Notes: generated by a model from the letters alone, not told the origin. A stretch of DNA of 64,000 bases from Brevundimonas aurantiaca (GCF_014199955.1 NZ_JACHOQ010000006.1:58685-122684); one strand, 5' to 3'; shown: positions 35,130-43,546, counted from the stretch's first letter. Program-made: numbers and translations.

Positions 35130-36317
35130 CTAGTCTTCGTGCTCGGCCTCGCCCTTGGCGAGTTCGGCCTTGAGGAGGAAGGCGTTGGCGCCCGCGATGC
35201 GTTCGGAGCCATCAAGCCCGCGCAGGATTTCCGTGCGATCTCCCGCCTGGCGGCCGACCAGGACCGGCGCGGCCCGGAAGCCCTCGGCCGTGCGGACGAA
35301 GACGACGGTGGCGCCCTCGACGGTCTGGACAGACTCCGACGGCACGGTCAGCCCACCGGCGACCCCGCCGGTGACGATCGATCCGCTCACGGCCGAGCCG
35401 GCCGGCGGCAGGCCGACGCTGGTCGGCCGGGCCCGAATGACCGTTGCGCCGCTCTGTTCGCTGGCGTCGACCGCGACGCCGGTCACCACTGCCTCGAACT
35501 CGCCGTTCGAGCCTTGCACATGCACCTGGGCGCCGGGGCGCACCTGGGCGGCCAAGGCGGGCGGCGCGTTGAACACGATCTCCACGCGGGCGGGATTGGT
35601 GACCTCGGCGACTACCCCGCCCTGAGCGGCGAACCCGCCGGGTCCGACCTGGACGCTTGTTACGACACCATTGATGGGGCTGGTCACGCTTAGCCGACCT
35701 GACGCATTGGGCGATCCGGCGGCGGAGGCGCGGGCCCGCGCCGCTCGGGCGGAGGCCTCGGCGCTCAGGGCCTGCGCCCGCGAGGTTTCCACATCCTGGC
35801 GGGCGACGACGCCCGCCTCCTCCAGGTTCTGGTCACGCTGATAGGCCCGTCGCGCGGCGTCGGCCGAAGCGGCGGCCGCATCGGCGTCGGCGCGGAAGGT
35901 GGCCGCATCGCCACTGACCAGGACGGCCAAGGGCTGTCCGACCCGGACGGATTGTCCAGGCGCCACCAGAACCCGCTCGACGCGCCCGCCCACCGAGGCG
36001 GCGACAGCCGCCCGCGCGTCGACCATCGGCTCGACGCGGCCGGCTAAGAGGGTCTCGCCACCGCCCCCGCCGGTCACCGCCACGACGGCGATGCTCGCGG
36101 CCTGAATCTGCGCCGGGGTCAGGACAACGACGCCCTCCCCTCCGGCTTCCTCCTCATGACCCTCTTCGCCTTCGGAATGCCTGGCCTCTCCGCCTTCGGC
36201 GGCCGCTGGCTGGGGTCGGGGACTGAAGACCGAATAGAGGCCGATGCCTCCGACGAGGACGGCGGCGGCGGCGGCCCCGCCCAGGAGCCAGGACTTGGGG
36301 ATGGACTTGCGGTTCAT
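35130..36317 (-). CDS. czcB: RND periplasmic adaptor (membrane fusion protein) CzcB
   Basis: A 395-residue adaptor. N-terminal anchor (SWLLGGAAAAAVLVGGIGLYSVF), then a His/Glu-rich segment (ARHSEGEEGHEEEAGGEG) typical of CzcB proteins that bind metal, a lipoyl-like half (AAVAASVGGRVERVLVAPGQSVRVGQPLAVL), a helical hairpin rich in Ala, the second lipoyl half (LSVTSPINGVVTSVQVGPGGFAAQGGVV) and beta-barrel domains. Links CzcA to CzcC. The ATG overlaps the czcC stop by 4 bases. Confidence 0.93.
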   Translation of the reverse strand: MNRKSIPKSWLLGGAAAAAVLVGGIGLYSVFSPRPQPAAAEGGEARHSEGEEGHEEEAGGEGVVVLTPAQIQAASIAVVAVTGGGGGETLLAGRVEPMVDARAAVAASVGGRVERVLVAPGQSVRVGQPLAVLVSGDAATFRADADAAAASADAARRAYQRDQNLEEAGVVARQDVETSRAQALSAEASARAARARASAAGSPNASGRLSVTSPINGVVTSVQVGPGGFAAQGGVVAEVTNPARVEIVFNAPPALAAQVRPGAQVHVQGSNGEFEAVVTGVAVDASEQSGATVIRARPTSVGLPPAGSAVSGSIVTGGVAGGLTVPSESVQTVEGATVVFVRTAEGFRAAPVLVGRQAGDRTEILRGLDGSERIAGANAFLLKAELAKGEAEHED

Positions 36318-37567
36318 TGCGACGTTCCAAAGGGGGCGCGGCCTTGGAGGCGCGCCAGATCGATTTCAGCGCGGACCCGCGCGAGGCGGGCGTCCACGGC
36401 AGCGTTGCGGGCGGAGATCAGGGCGGCGCGCGACGAGCGCAGCTCCAGTTGCGAAATACGGCCGGCCTCGAAGCCGATCCGGGACAGTCGGTAAGCCTCC
36501 TCGGCCGCTGTGACTCCGGCGTCGGCCGCGCCGACCCGACTGACCGACGCGCGAAGACGGGCCTCGGCGGCCTCGCGGTCGGCTTGCGCCTCCTGCCGCG
36601 CGCCCAGAAGCCGGGCGTCCGCCGCGCGGAACTCGGCGCGCGCCGCGTCGATGTTGCCGCGGTTTTGGTCGAACAGGGGCAGCGGCAGGCTAAGGCCGAG
36701 GGTGAAGGCGGTGGCGTCTTCAGCCTCGTAGCGACGCACGCCGACCGAGGCGCGTACGTCGGGACGGCTCCGCACGCGCTCGGCCTCGATCCGGCGTTCG
36801 GCCGCCTCGCGTTCGGCTTCCGCAACCCGGACTTCCGGAGTCGAGCCCGGCGCGGCGACGGCTCCTGCGGGCTGGCGATCAATCAGGCTCGCTTCTATCG
36901 AGGTGACCGGCGCCGACAGCATGGCCACTGCGGTCAAGCGGGCGAAGGCCGCGTCGCGCTCCGCCTGGGCTTCGTCGAGCGCCGCTCGTGCGGCGGCCGC
37001 TTCGCTTTCTCCCTGGATGCCGCGTAGCAGGGGTTCGCGACCCTGCTCGACCAGCGTCAAGGCGGCGCGCGTGTCCGCGATGGTCACCGTCAACGCCTCA
37101 TCGGCGAGGGCGAAGCGACGTTCCGCGGCCTCGGCCTCGGCATAGACGAGGGCGAGACGGCCCGCAGCTTCGACGGAGGCGAGGTCGCGCCGCAGCGCGG
37201 CGGTCCCCGCCTCAGCCCGCGCGACCTCGACTCGCGCGCCGCGCCGACCCCACAGTTCCAGATCCTGGCTCAGCGACAGGGTGGTCTCGGCATTGCCGTA
37301 ACCTTCGAACGGTCCGGTTCCGAAGGCGTTTTCCGCCTCCAACCCCAGTTCCGGGTTCGGCCGCACGCGAGCCTGGCGCACCCGGGCCTCGGCCGCGTCA
37401 AACAGGGCGTCGGCCTCGAGGGTCGCCGGCGTCTGGCCCAGGCGCGCGAGCAAAGCTTCATAGCTGGGGGCCGGATCAGCCCAGGCGGGGCCGGTCAGTG
37501 CGGTCGCGATCGCGACCAGTGCGCAGCCCGCCGCGAATCGCGGCCGACGGCGATGGGGGGATGGCAT
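36314..37567 (-). CDS. czcC: RND outer-membrane channel CzcC
   Basis: A 417-residue TolC-family outer-membrane factor with a signal peptide ending AWADP. Two repeated domains carry the usual helices: SYEALLARLGQTPATLEADALFDAAEARVRQARVRPNPELGLEAEN in the first and AEREAAERRIEAERVRSRPDVRASVGVRRYEAEDATAFTLGLSLPLPLFDQNRGNI in the second, ending LSRIGFEAGRISQLELRSSRAALISARNAAVDAR. First structural gene of the pump operon, following the CzcI-like gene. Confidence 0.93.
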   Translation of the reverse strand: MPSPHRRRPRFAAGCALVAIATALTGPAWADPAPSYEALLARLGQTPATLEADALFDAAEARVRQARVRPNPELGLEAENAFGTGPFEGYGNAETTLSLSQDLELWGRRGARVEVARAEAGTAALRRDLASVEAAGRLALVYAEAEAAERRFALADEALTVTIADTRAALTLVEQGREPLLRGIQGESEAAAARAALDEAQAERDAAFARLTAVAMLSAPVTSIEASLIDRQPAGAVAAPGSTPEVRVAEAEREAAERRIEAERVRSRPDVRASVGVRRYEAEDATAFTLGLSLPLPLFDQNRGNIDAARAEFRAADARLLGARQEAQADREAAEARLRASVSRVGAADAGVTAAEEAYRLSRIGFEAGRISQLELRSSRAALISARNAAVDARLARVRAEIDLARLQGRAPFGTSQ

Positions 37568-37620
37568 GTCCTGTTTCCCGAATGGTTGACGTGGAGGGCG
37601 CGTGGTCTCGCGCGATCCCG

Positions 37621-37971
37621 TCAGCCTTGGGGAGGTCGATCCAATCCGGCCGGAGCCGATGAGCCGAGCGGATCCGTCGCCGGAACGCGCATCGTTTCCT
37701 GGTGAGGAGCCGGGACTACGGACACGTCAGGAATGTCCACGGCGGTGACGCCGCTATGGTGGCAGTGCCCGTGCGCGCAGATGGCGTGCTGGTCCGTACG
37801 ACCGGTGTCGTCGGGGTCCGAGGGGACGTCAGCGACGCTCTCGGCGGCATGGGCGCTCAGGGACTCGGGCGTGCAGGTCGCGGCCTCGACGGCCGAAACC
37901 ATGACGAACAGGGCCAAGACCGACGCCAGCAGCGCCGTCATCCAACCTCGTCCGGCGGATTTCAGTCCCAT
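37621..37971 (-). CDS. czcI: CzcI-like small exported protein
   Basis: A 116-residue protein with a hydrophobic signal (MTALLASVLALFVMVSAVEA), a Cys soon after, a central ICAHGHCHHSG, and a C-terminal DPLGSSAPAGLDRPPQG. CzcI of Cupriavidus shares the signal, a central Cys/His cluster and an x-APDRP ending. It is encoded directly before czcC on the same strand (53-base gap). Start uncertain: ATG 37971 is used; an ATG at 38013 and one inside the signal are alternatives. Probably a periplasmic metal-binding regulator of efflux. Confidence 0.65.
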   Translation of the reverse strand: MGLKSAGRGWMTALLASVLALFVMVSAVEAATCTPESLSAHAAESVADVPSDPDDTGRTDQHAICAHGHCHHSGVTAVDIPDVSVVPAPHQETMRVPATDPLGSSAPAGLDRPPQG

Positions 37972-38081
37972 GCCACCCCATAACACGGTCCTGCGCCGCC
38001 GCAATCGCGACATCGTCGCAGGGAGATTTTCCTGCCGCGTCCGACCACGCCGGTCCGGGCTCACCGTGATCGTTAGCCTGC

Positions 38082-38732
38082 TCACGCGGCGTCTCGCAGT
38101 TCCTGTTGCGACTGGCGGATGATCGACCAGGCCGACTGCAGGAAGACCAGGGCGAGGACGCCCCCCGCGATGAGGTCTGGCCAGCGCGAGGCGGTCAGCC
38201 AGACCAGGCCGCCGGCCGCCGCGACCACCAGGCTTTCGATCAGATCGTTGCGCGTGCACAGCCAGACCGAGCGCACGTTGGCGTCGCCGTCTCTGTGGCG
38301 CACGAGCAGGAGGGCGGCCACGCCGTTGGCGAGGAATCCCAACATACCGAGACTCGTGATCACCGCTCCCTCCGGTGGAGCGCCCGACAGGGCCCGCCAT
38401 ACCGCGAAGCCCAGGATGAACACCGCCAGAAGCGCCAGGCTCGCGCCCTTGAGCAACGCCGCGCCCGAGCGCACCCGGACCGACTTGCCGATGGCCCACA
38501 GGCTGATGGCGTAGGTCGCGCTGTCGGCGAGGAAGTCGAGGGCGTTGGCGCCGAGGGCGGCCGAACCCTGGATCACCGCGCCGCCCGCGACCGCCAGGAA
38601 GGCCGCCGCATTGATTGCGATCACCGACAGGAGGATGCGGCGATAGGCGGGCGAGGCGCCGTCGAACTTCACCGGCGCGCCGCAGCCGCAGCCCGCGGCC
38701 GGGGGACGGTCCGAGATCAGGGGTTCGGTCAT
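38082..38732 (-). CDS. CDF-like cation transporter under MerR control
   Basis: A 216-residue membrane protein with six hydrophobic segments. N-terminal GCGCGAPVKFDG could bind metal. TM2 reads ALGANALDFLADSATYAISL; TM5 reads CTRNDLIESLVVAAAGG, lacking the usual His. No cytoplasmic C-terminal domain. The ATG at 38732 follows GGAG; the upstream ATG at 38768 lies inside operator copy C and is rejected. Divergent from the MerR-type gene at 38809, so it is the primary target of that regulator. Same architecture as the gene at 31297. Confidence 0.8.
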   Translation of the reverse strand: MTEPLISDRPPAAGCGCGAPVKFDGASPAYRRILLSVIAINAAAFLAVAGGAVIQGSAALGANALDFLADSATYAISLWAIGKSVRVRSGAALLKGASLALLAVFILGFAVWRALSGAPPEGAVITSLGMLGFLANGVAALLLVRHRDGDANVRSVWLCTRNDLIESLVVAAAGGLVWLTASRWPDLIAGGVLALVFLQSAWSIIRQSQQELRDAA

Positions 38733-38763
38733 GGCGGCTCCAACGATCCTTGGATGACCCTTG

Positions 38764-38790
38764 TGCATTCTCTAGCCTCTAGAGGATCAA
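38764..38790 (-). promoter_or_regulatory. MerR-type operator/promoter, copy C
   Basis: Minus-strand reading: TTGATC (38790-38785), a dyad CTCTAG-AGG-CTAGAG, then AATGCA ending at 38764. It lies between the divergent MerR-type regulator gene and the CDF-like gene, the classic place for a CadR/PbrR operator, and sets the 27-base pattern found again at 26381 and 28417. Confidence 0.85.
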
Positions 38791-38808
38791 GCGCCTATTT
38801 CCAGAATC

Positions 38809-39273
38809 ATGTCAGCCCGCCCCGCCCTCTATCCGCTTCGCACGATCGGCAAACTGTCGGCCGCCACGGGCGTCAAGATTCCGACCATCCGGTTCTATGA
38901 ACAGATTGGTCTCATGCACGAGCCGCCCCGCACCGCGAGCGACCGCCGCCTGTATGACGACACCGCCCTGCGACGACTGTCGTTCATCCGCCATGCCCGC
39001 CAGCTGGGATTTGACCTGGACGCCATCCGATCGCTGCTTGATCTGTCCGATCATCCGAACCGGCCCTGCGCCGAGGCCAACGTCATCGCGGAGCGGCACC
39101 TTGCGGACGTCAGCGAGAAGATCGCCCAACTTCAAGCGCTGCGGAAAGAATTGGCGCGCATGACGACCGAGTGCGCTGGCGGCCAGGTGTCGGCGTGCAA
39201 GGTGATCGAAGTGCTGCATGACCATAGCCCCTGCGCGGACGGGCATGGCGGAGCATCTCACAGCCGATTCTGA
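38809..39273 (+). CDS. MerR-family regulator, CadR/PbrR-type
   Basis: A 154-residue regulator: RTIGKLSAATGVKIPTIRFYEQIGLMHEPPRTASDRRLYDDTALRRLSFIRHARQLGFDLDAIRSLLDL is the winged helix; HPNRPCAEANVIAERHL gives the Cys at the dimer interface; the C-terminal part has ECAGGQVSACKVIEVLHDHSPCADGHG, a Cys/His-rich metal loop. CadR and PbrR share these Cys positions and often a His-rich tail. Likely effector: Pb(II), Cd(II) or Zn(II). Predicted targets from shared operators: the divergent CDF-like gene, the cytochrome-FTR1 gene and the methyltransferase-LspA-P450 operon. Confidence 0.85.
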   Translation: MSARPALYPLRTIGKLSAATGVKIPTIRFYEQIGLMHEPPRTASDRRLYDDTALRRLSFIRHARQLGFDLDAIRSLLDLSDHPNRPCAEANVIAERHLADVSEKIAQLQALRKELARMTTECAGGQVSACKVIEVLHDHSPCADGHGGASHSRF

Positions 39274-39374
39274 ATCTGAGCCGAAAACGAAGATTGGAGC
39301 CATGCACTGGCTGGATCGACATCCGTAACCGAACTCGCTTGACCTTTGGCGCGCCGGTTCTCGGCGCACCCTTC

Positions 39375-39788
39375 TCAGAATCCGAAATCGATCTGCTCGG
39401 GCGAGGCTGACGGTTTGCGGCGGCTCCGGCGGGACGGCTCGACCATCGAGGCCGTCTGACTTCCGGTCGCGCGCGACGCCTGCGGCGGCGCTCCGGGTGC
39501 GGGAGCCGATCGCGGCATGCCCGGCAGACGCGGCGTGCGGGCGGGTTTGCGGACCTTGAAGGGCGCGCCGCCGGCGCTGCGGGCCGTCTTCCAGGCCGTG
39601 AGCTCACTCTCCCACCAGCCGACCCGGCCCGGAGACAGCTGAACGGGTTTCGGGAAGTCCCCCGCGCGCTGGAGGCGCCAGGCCGTCGAACGGCTGAAGC
39701 CCACCAGATCATGCACCCGGTCCCAGGACAGCAGGCGGTCGGAACGACCGCCCGCCTCGACCGGCTCCCCATCCACGATGAAGCTCAT
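39375..39788 (-). CDS. AlpA-type winged-helix DNA-binding protein
   Basis: A 137-residue protein. Residues about 17-65 match AlpA/phage-excisionase helix-turn-helix proteins: LLSWDRVHDLVGFSRSTAWRLQRAGDFPKPVQLSPGRVGWWESELTAWKTAR. The rest is a basic, Pro/Ser/Arg-rich tail. AlpA-type proteins regulate integrase or transfer genes in mobile elements. It is the last gene of the conjugation operon; its ATG overlaps the stop of the preceding small gene. Confidence 0.85.
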   Translation of the reverse strand: MSFIVDGEPVEAGGRSDRLLSWDRVHDLVGFSRSTAWRLQRAGDFPKPVQLSPGRVGWWESELTAWKTARSAGGAPFKVRKPARTPRLPGMPRSAPAPGAPPQASRATGSQTASMVEPSRRSRRKPSASPEQIDFGF

Positions 39789-39964
39789 GACGATCCTCTT
39801 GGGAACCGGTCGGCCTCGGCGCCCAGGATGGCGCTCAGCAGCTCTGCGTCATTCGCCGCATCGACCACGTCTCGACCCGACCAGGCCAGCAGGACCGCCT
39901 TGAGCGCGAAGCTTGCGGCGGGATCGGCCAGGACACTCGCGATGGTCGGGCGATCGGACGCCAT
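39785..39964 (-). CDS. Small hypothetical protein of the conjugation operon
   Basis: A 59-residue protein, MASDRPTIASVLADPAASFALKAVLLAW onward, mostly helical and acidic at the C-terminal half (DAANDAELLSAILGAEADRF). No family recognised. The ATG at 39964 is preferred over a GTG at 39982 because GGGGAG stands before it. It overlaps the AlpA-type gene by 4 bases and follows the HTH gene by 10, so it is surely part of the operon. Confidence 0.6.
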   Translation of the reverse strand: MASDRPTIASVLADPAASFALKAVLLAWSGRDVVDAANDAELLSAILGAEADRFPRGSS

Positions 39965-39974
39965 CCGCTCTCCC

Positions 39975-40259
39975 CTATCCACGACGACGCGCCTGCGCCG
40001 CCGCCGGCGCGCCCGTCCGCACGGCGGTGATCTGCCGTTGCGCCCAGTCGCGCAGCAGGTCTCTCGGATAGAAGGGTTTGGATCTGATATGCCGGCACGG
40101 CGGGCCGCCGGATCCGGTCGACCACATCCTCGCCAGGCTCGCCGGCTTCAGCCGTATGCCGAGTTCGGCGAGATAGACCGAGGCCTCGTTCCGGGTCAGC
40201 AGATCGGCCTGCGGAGCGGGGCCTTCGAACGCGGCTAGGACGTCGGGCTCCGTCATCAT
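39975..40259 (-). CDS. Small DNA-binding-like protein of the conjugation operon
   Basis: A 94-residue protein. LLTRNEASVYLAELGIRLKPASLARMWSTGSGGPPCRHIRSKPFYPRDLLRDWAQRQI resembles the MerR/excisionase-like winged helix used in short plasmid and element regulators (a helix, then a W-x-x-G-x-GPP-x-x-R wing, then a recognition of the column-type domain). Start ATG 40259 follows GGAGGG and overlaps the transglycosylase stop. Together with the AlpA-type gene it suggests two small regulators at the operon end. Confidence 0.7.
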   Translation of the reverse strand: MMTEPDVLAAFEGPAPQADLLTRNEASVYLAELGIRLKPASLARMWSTGSGGPPCRHIRSKPFYPRDLLRDWAQRQITAVRTGAPAAAQARRRG

Positions 40260-40870
40260 CGTCCCTCCGGCCGGCATTGGCGCGCGTTTCGCGGCCCCTG
40301 CCCCGCGGTCAGGGCCAGATAACAGTCGATGACCAGCGATACGTACTGGCGGGTTTCGGTGATATCCGGAATCCGGCCCAGGCGAGCGACCCGCGACGGC
40401 CCCGCATTGTAGGCCGCCAGGGCGAGCCGGAGGTCTCCAAAGCGGAGGATCTGCCGCGCGAGATAGTCGGCGCCGCCCCGCAGGTTTTCGGCGGGATCGA
40501 ACCGATTCCTCACGCCCAGCTCGACGGCCGTCGCGGGCATGAGCTGGGTCAGCCCGCCGGCGCCGACCGGCGAGACCGCATCGGGCCGGTAGCCCGACTC
40601 CGTCAGAACCAGGGCGTGCAACAGCTTCTCGTCCAGACCATGCGCGGCGGCCGCACGCGCGATAGCCTCCTGAAACGGTTGATCCAGCGGCATGAGCCGA
40701 GGCAAACCGATTTCGCCGTCGACAGGGGCGGGATCGGCTTGCGCAGGCGCGCGGCCGAAGAGGTCGCCGCCCGCCGCGCGCCAATCCACCGCCTGCGCCG
40801 CGGCCGATCCGCTCCCCGTCAAAAGACAGGCGGCGCCGGCGACGAACGCCGCGATCGTGTGTCTCACCAT
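40256..40870 (-). CDS. Lytic transglycosylase of the conjugation apparatus
   Basis: A 204-residue exported protein with a signal peptide ending AAA-Q. The SLT domain (about 75-190) shows HGLDEKLLHALVLTESGYRPDAVSPVGAGGLTQLMPATAVELG, with the catalytic Glu in LTESG, and LALAAYNAGPSRVARLGRIPDITETRQYV. It opens peptidoglycan for assembly of the mating channel (VirB1/TrbN role). Overlaps its neighbours on both sides. Confidence 0.9.
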   Translation of the reverse strand: MVRHTIAAFVAGAACLLTGSGSAAAQAVDWRAAGGDLFGRAPAQADPAPVDGEIGLPRLMPLDQPFQEAIARAAAAHGLDEKLLHALVLTESGYRPDAVSPVGAGGLTQLMPATAVELGVRNRFDPAENLRGGADYLARQILRFGDLRLALAAYNAGPSRVARLGRIPDITETRQYVSLVIDCYLALTAGQGPRNARQCRPEGR

Positions 40871-41373
40871 GTCAGAACCTCCCGATAGACGCCGCTCACC
40901 ACGGTCCGATCCACCGGCCCGAAGTAGCGGCTGTCGAAACTCCCGGCCGTGTCACCGAGCAGAAACAGTTCACTGGGCGCGAGCCGGCGGCATCCCGACC
41001 AGTTGGGAAGCGGCGCGCCCCGCCGGTCCCGGGCGAATACGGCGTAGTCACCGACGGGGGTCCGCACGCGCCCGTCTCGCGCGCAGACCGCGTCGCCGCC
41101 GACCGCGCCAACCCGTTTGATCAGGACGACCTCTTCGGGCATGCTCAGACTGGCGAGGTAGGCCCGACCTTGTTCCGGCTGAGGTACGGCCACAATGGCC
41201 CCTCGCTCGATCCCACCGCCGAGGCTGCGGGCGTAGAGGCCTCGCGGAAGACTCGGGCTCTCGTTGATCAGGGCCAGGGCGGGACCCTGCCGGGCTGCGA
41301 GCGCCAGGCCTCCCAAGGCGATAAGCGCGACGCCCGGCCCGATCCAGCGGCGAAGGGTCGGCGGCGATCTCAT
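40864..41373 (-). CDS. traF: Conjugal transfer signal peptidase TraF (S26 family)
   Basis: A 169-residue S26 peptidase with one N-terminal membrane segment. The Ser nucleophile is in NESPSLPRGLYARS and the Lys base in VVLIKRVGAVGGDAVC; LFLLGDTAGSFDSRYFGPVDR is the conserved last box. In RP4, TraF matures and cyclises the TrbC pilin, so it should act on the TrbC at 49031-49351. Overlaps TrbI by 4 bases. Confidence 0.92.
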   Translation of the reverse strand: MRSPPTLRRWIGPGVALIALGGLALAARQGPALALINESPSLPRGLYARSLGGGIERGAIVAVPQPEQGRAYLASLSMPEEVVLIKRVGAVGGDAVCARDGRVRTPVGDYAVFARDRRGAPLPNWSGCRRLAPSELFLLGDTAGSFDSRYFGPVDRTVVSGVYREVLTW

Positions 41374-42545
41374 GGGCGATACGGCTCCAGGATCAGGTCG
41401 CGCGTGACCATCACGCGCACCGGCGCGCCGGCGCGCAGACGGATCGAAGGCCGGACCTCCAGTTCCCGGTCGATCAGGCGTCCGCCGACGCGGGCCCCTT
41501 CGATCGACGCCGCGTCGCCGGCGTCGCCCAGCAGGCCGCCGGAGCCGTCGTCGTCGCGGGCGATCTGGCCCAGGGTAGTGATCGCCCCGGCGAACAGGGT
41601 TCCGACCAGGAGCGGGAACAGGCGTCGGTCGACCGATCCCCGCACTCCGACGGCGCCCTGGGCGTCGACCCCGGGCTCGCCGGCGAGGACGAGGCTCTTG
41701 CCGTTCGGCAGGATCAGCCGTTCCCAGGTCAGGAAGGCGCGGCGATCGCCGTAGGCGCTCTCGCCATCGTGTCGACCGATCAGGCGGGTCCCCTGGGGAA
41801 TGACCAGGTGCCTCCCGCTGACGGAGTCGTAGATGTTCTGGGTCACGCTCGCGACGACCGGCCCGGCGCGAGCCGTGTCCACGGCCGTGAGCAGGGCCGC
41901 GGGTATCATCGCCCCGGCCTTCAGTTCGTAGGGAGACAGAGGCGCGGTCAGGACATGGCCGTTGTAGGTCGCGCCGTAGTCGGCCGCGCGACCCGGGTCC
42001 TGGGAGTCGCCCCGGGACTGTGGGGCGGCGTCCGCCGAGGCGACGCCGCCATCCTGCGCGGGGAAGAACAGGCCGGAACGCGCCGCCAGGTCGACGGGGC
42101 GCGGGCCGCGCGGCGCGATCGGCTGGGCCGGGCGATAGACGGGCGGCTCCGCCGGCGAGGCAAGTGAGTCCGCCGCCGGCTTCGGATTGGGCGGCTCGCC
42201 GCCGACGCGCGGTTCGGGCAGGCGATCATAGGTGGCCGGCTGATCGGTCACCGCCTCGGCCGGGCGGACCGCGCCCCGGACATCATCCACGCGCGCCTCG
42301 GCGGCGCGGTCGCGGGCGTTCTCCCGCAATTCCGGCTGCACCACGAAGGCCCAGGCGAGCGATCCCGAGACCAGAAGGGCGCCCCCGATCACTATGGTCT
42401 GGACGACGGACCTCCTCAGCCTCACGGCGGATGGCCGCGGCGCGCGGACAGACAGACCTGGCGCGGCCTCCTTGGGCGCCGATGTCCCGTGGCGTCTGGC
42501 GGCCTCTCCGGAAGCCGACGGTTCAGAATGCAGGTGTTCGGTCAT
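41370..42545 (-). CDS. trbI: T4SS core protein TrbI (VirB10)
   Basis: A 391-residue inner-membrane protein spanning the periplasm: cytoplasmic start, one membrane segment (about 47-68), a Pro-rich stretch, then the VirB10 C-terminal domain (LSPYELKAGAMIPAALLTAVDTARAGPVVASVTQNIYDSVSGRHLVIPQGTRLIG, and RLILPNGKSLVL). It forms the outer-membrane core complex with TrbG and links it to energy. ATG overlaps the trbG stop. Confidence 0.95.
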   Translation of the reverse strand: MTEHLHSEPSASGEAARRHGTSAPKEAAPGLSVRAPRPSAVRLRRSVVQTIVIGGALLVSGSLAWAFVVQPELRENARDRAAEARVDDVRGAVRPAEAVTDQPATYDRLPEPRVGGEPPNPKPAADSLASPAEPPVYRPAQPIAPRGPRPVDLAARSGLFFPAQDGGVASADAAPQSRGDSQDPGRAADYGATYNGHVLTAPLSPYELKAGAMIPAALLTAVDTARAGPVVASVTQNIYDSVSGRHLVIPQGTRLIGRHDGESAYGDRRAFLTWERLILPNGKSLVLAGEPGVDAQGAVGVRGSVDRRLFPLLVGTLFAGAITTLGQIARDDDGSGGLLGDAGDAASIEGARVGGRLIDRELEVRPSIRLRAGAPVRVMVTRDLILEPYRP

Positions 42546-43546
42546 GGCCGCGTTCCTTCCAGACGGCGGATTCGGACGATCTGCGGCCGTCGGTCGCCGA
42601 GCCGCAGCTCGGCGCGGTCAAAGACCCGGTCGACCACGTACAGGCCGCCGACCTGGCGGTAGTTGGTCAGCTGGGGCTCGCCGTCGGCGGCGATGACGAA
42701 CAGAGCGGGAGCCTCGTCGACCTGGAGATCAGGCTCGAAGGCGATGAAGGTGCGCCGCCCGTCGTTGAATACGGCGTTGGGGGTCCAGCGCGGCCGGCGG
42801 CCCTGCGGCTCCACCCGATAGCGGGCGTCCAGCGGCCCCTCGGGCATGACGACGGGATCGGGAACGCGCGTTTCCGCGCGAAGGGCGCCTGCGTCCGACG
42901 GCGCGAAGGCCGGCGTCGGCGTGTCCCAGGCCACCGCCGTGTTGAAGGCGTCGGGACCGCCGCTCTTCAGGTCGATCAGATAGACCCGCTGGTTGGTGGT
43001 CAGGACCAGGTTGGTCTCCAGACTGCGTTCGAGCGGCTTGAGCATCACATGTGTCCGGCGCTGCGCTCCTTCCCCGGACACGGCTTCGCCGATCTGCCAA
43101 CGCACGGTGTCGCCCGCCGCCTTGGCGGTCAGGGTCTCGCCCTCGCCGAGCGTCAGGGTCGTGACCCGCAAGGGCGCCGTCCAGACTTCGAAGACCCGGC
43201 CCGGCGACCAGACGAAGACCTGCATGCCGCCCTGGAAGGCATCGGACCGCGACGGCGCGGCCGCCGCGTTGTTGGCGGCCGCGATCGCCTCGCGGCCGGT
43301 CGCGGCCGGGGAAGGATTCGGGACGCCGGCGTTCTCGTCGACGACCGCCAGATAGGGTCGGGCGGTCGGACTCAGGGGCGGCGGCGGCGCGGGCTCGGCC
43401 GCCCTGTCGGTCGGCTCCGGCGCAACGGACGCCGCAGGCGTGGTTGCGTCGATCAGGCTGACGGCGGGCGTCTCGCCCCGGAAGACGGCGCAGCCGGACA
43501 GGAGCAGGCCGGCGCCCGCCAGGATCAGGAAGCGTCGGGAGTCCAT
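42542..43546 (-). CDS. trbG: T4SS core protein TrbG (VirB9)
   Basis: A 334-residue lipoprotein-like protein (LLLSGCAV). The VirB9 domain occupies the C-terminal two thirds: FVWSPGRVFEVWTAPLRVTTLTLGEGETL, WQIGEAVSG, RTHVMLKPLERSLETNLVLTTNQRVYLIDL, and PNAVFNDGRRTFIAFEP. ATG 43546 follows GAGGAT and lies 22 bases inside trbF; the longer frame upstream is shadow. Part of the outer-membrane core complex. Confidence 0.95.
   Translation of the reverse strand: MDSRRFLILAGAGLLLSGCAVFRGETPAVSLIDATTPAASVAPEPTDRAAEPAPPPPLSPTARPYLAVVDENAGVPNPSPAATGREAIAAANNAAAAPSRSDAFQGGMQVFVWSPGRVFEVWTAPLRVTTLTLGEGETLTAKAAGDTVRWQIGEAVSGEGAQRRTHVMLKPLERSLETNLVLTTNQRVYLIDLKSGGPDAFNTAVAWDTPTPAFAPSDAGALRAETRVPDPVVMPEGPLDARYRVEPQGRRPRWTPNAVFNDGRRTFIAFEPDLQVDEAPALFVIAADGEPQLTNYRQVGGLYVVDRVFDRAELRLGDRRPQIVRIRRLEGTRP

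Noticed and set aside
38732..38768. Upstream ATG at 38768 as start of the CDF-like gene
   Set aside because: It lies inside operator copy C (ATGCA), upstream of where transcription should begin; ATG 38732 has a GGAG box.
39351..39367. GCGCCG/CGGCGC hairpin just past the AlpA-type gene
   Set aside because: Only a 6-bp stem and no T run on the relevant strand, so not called a terminator.
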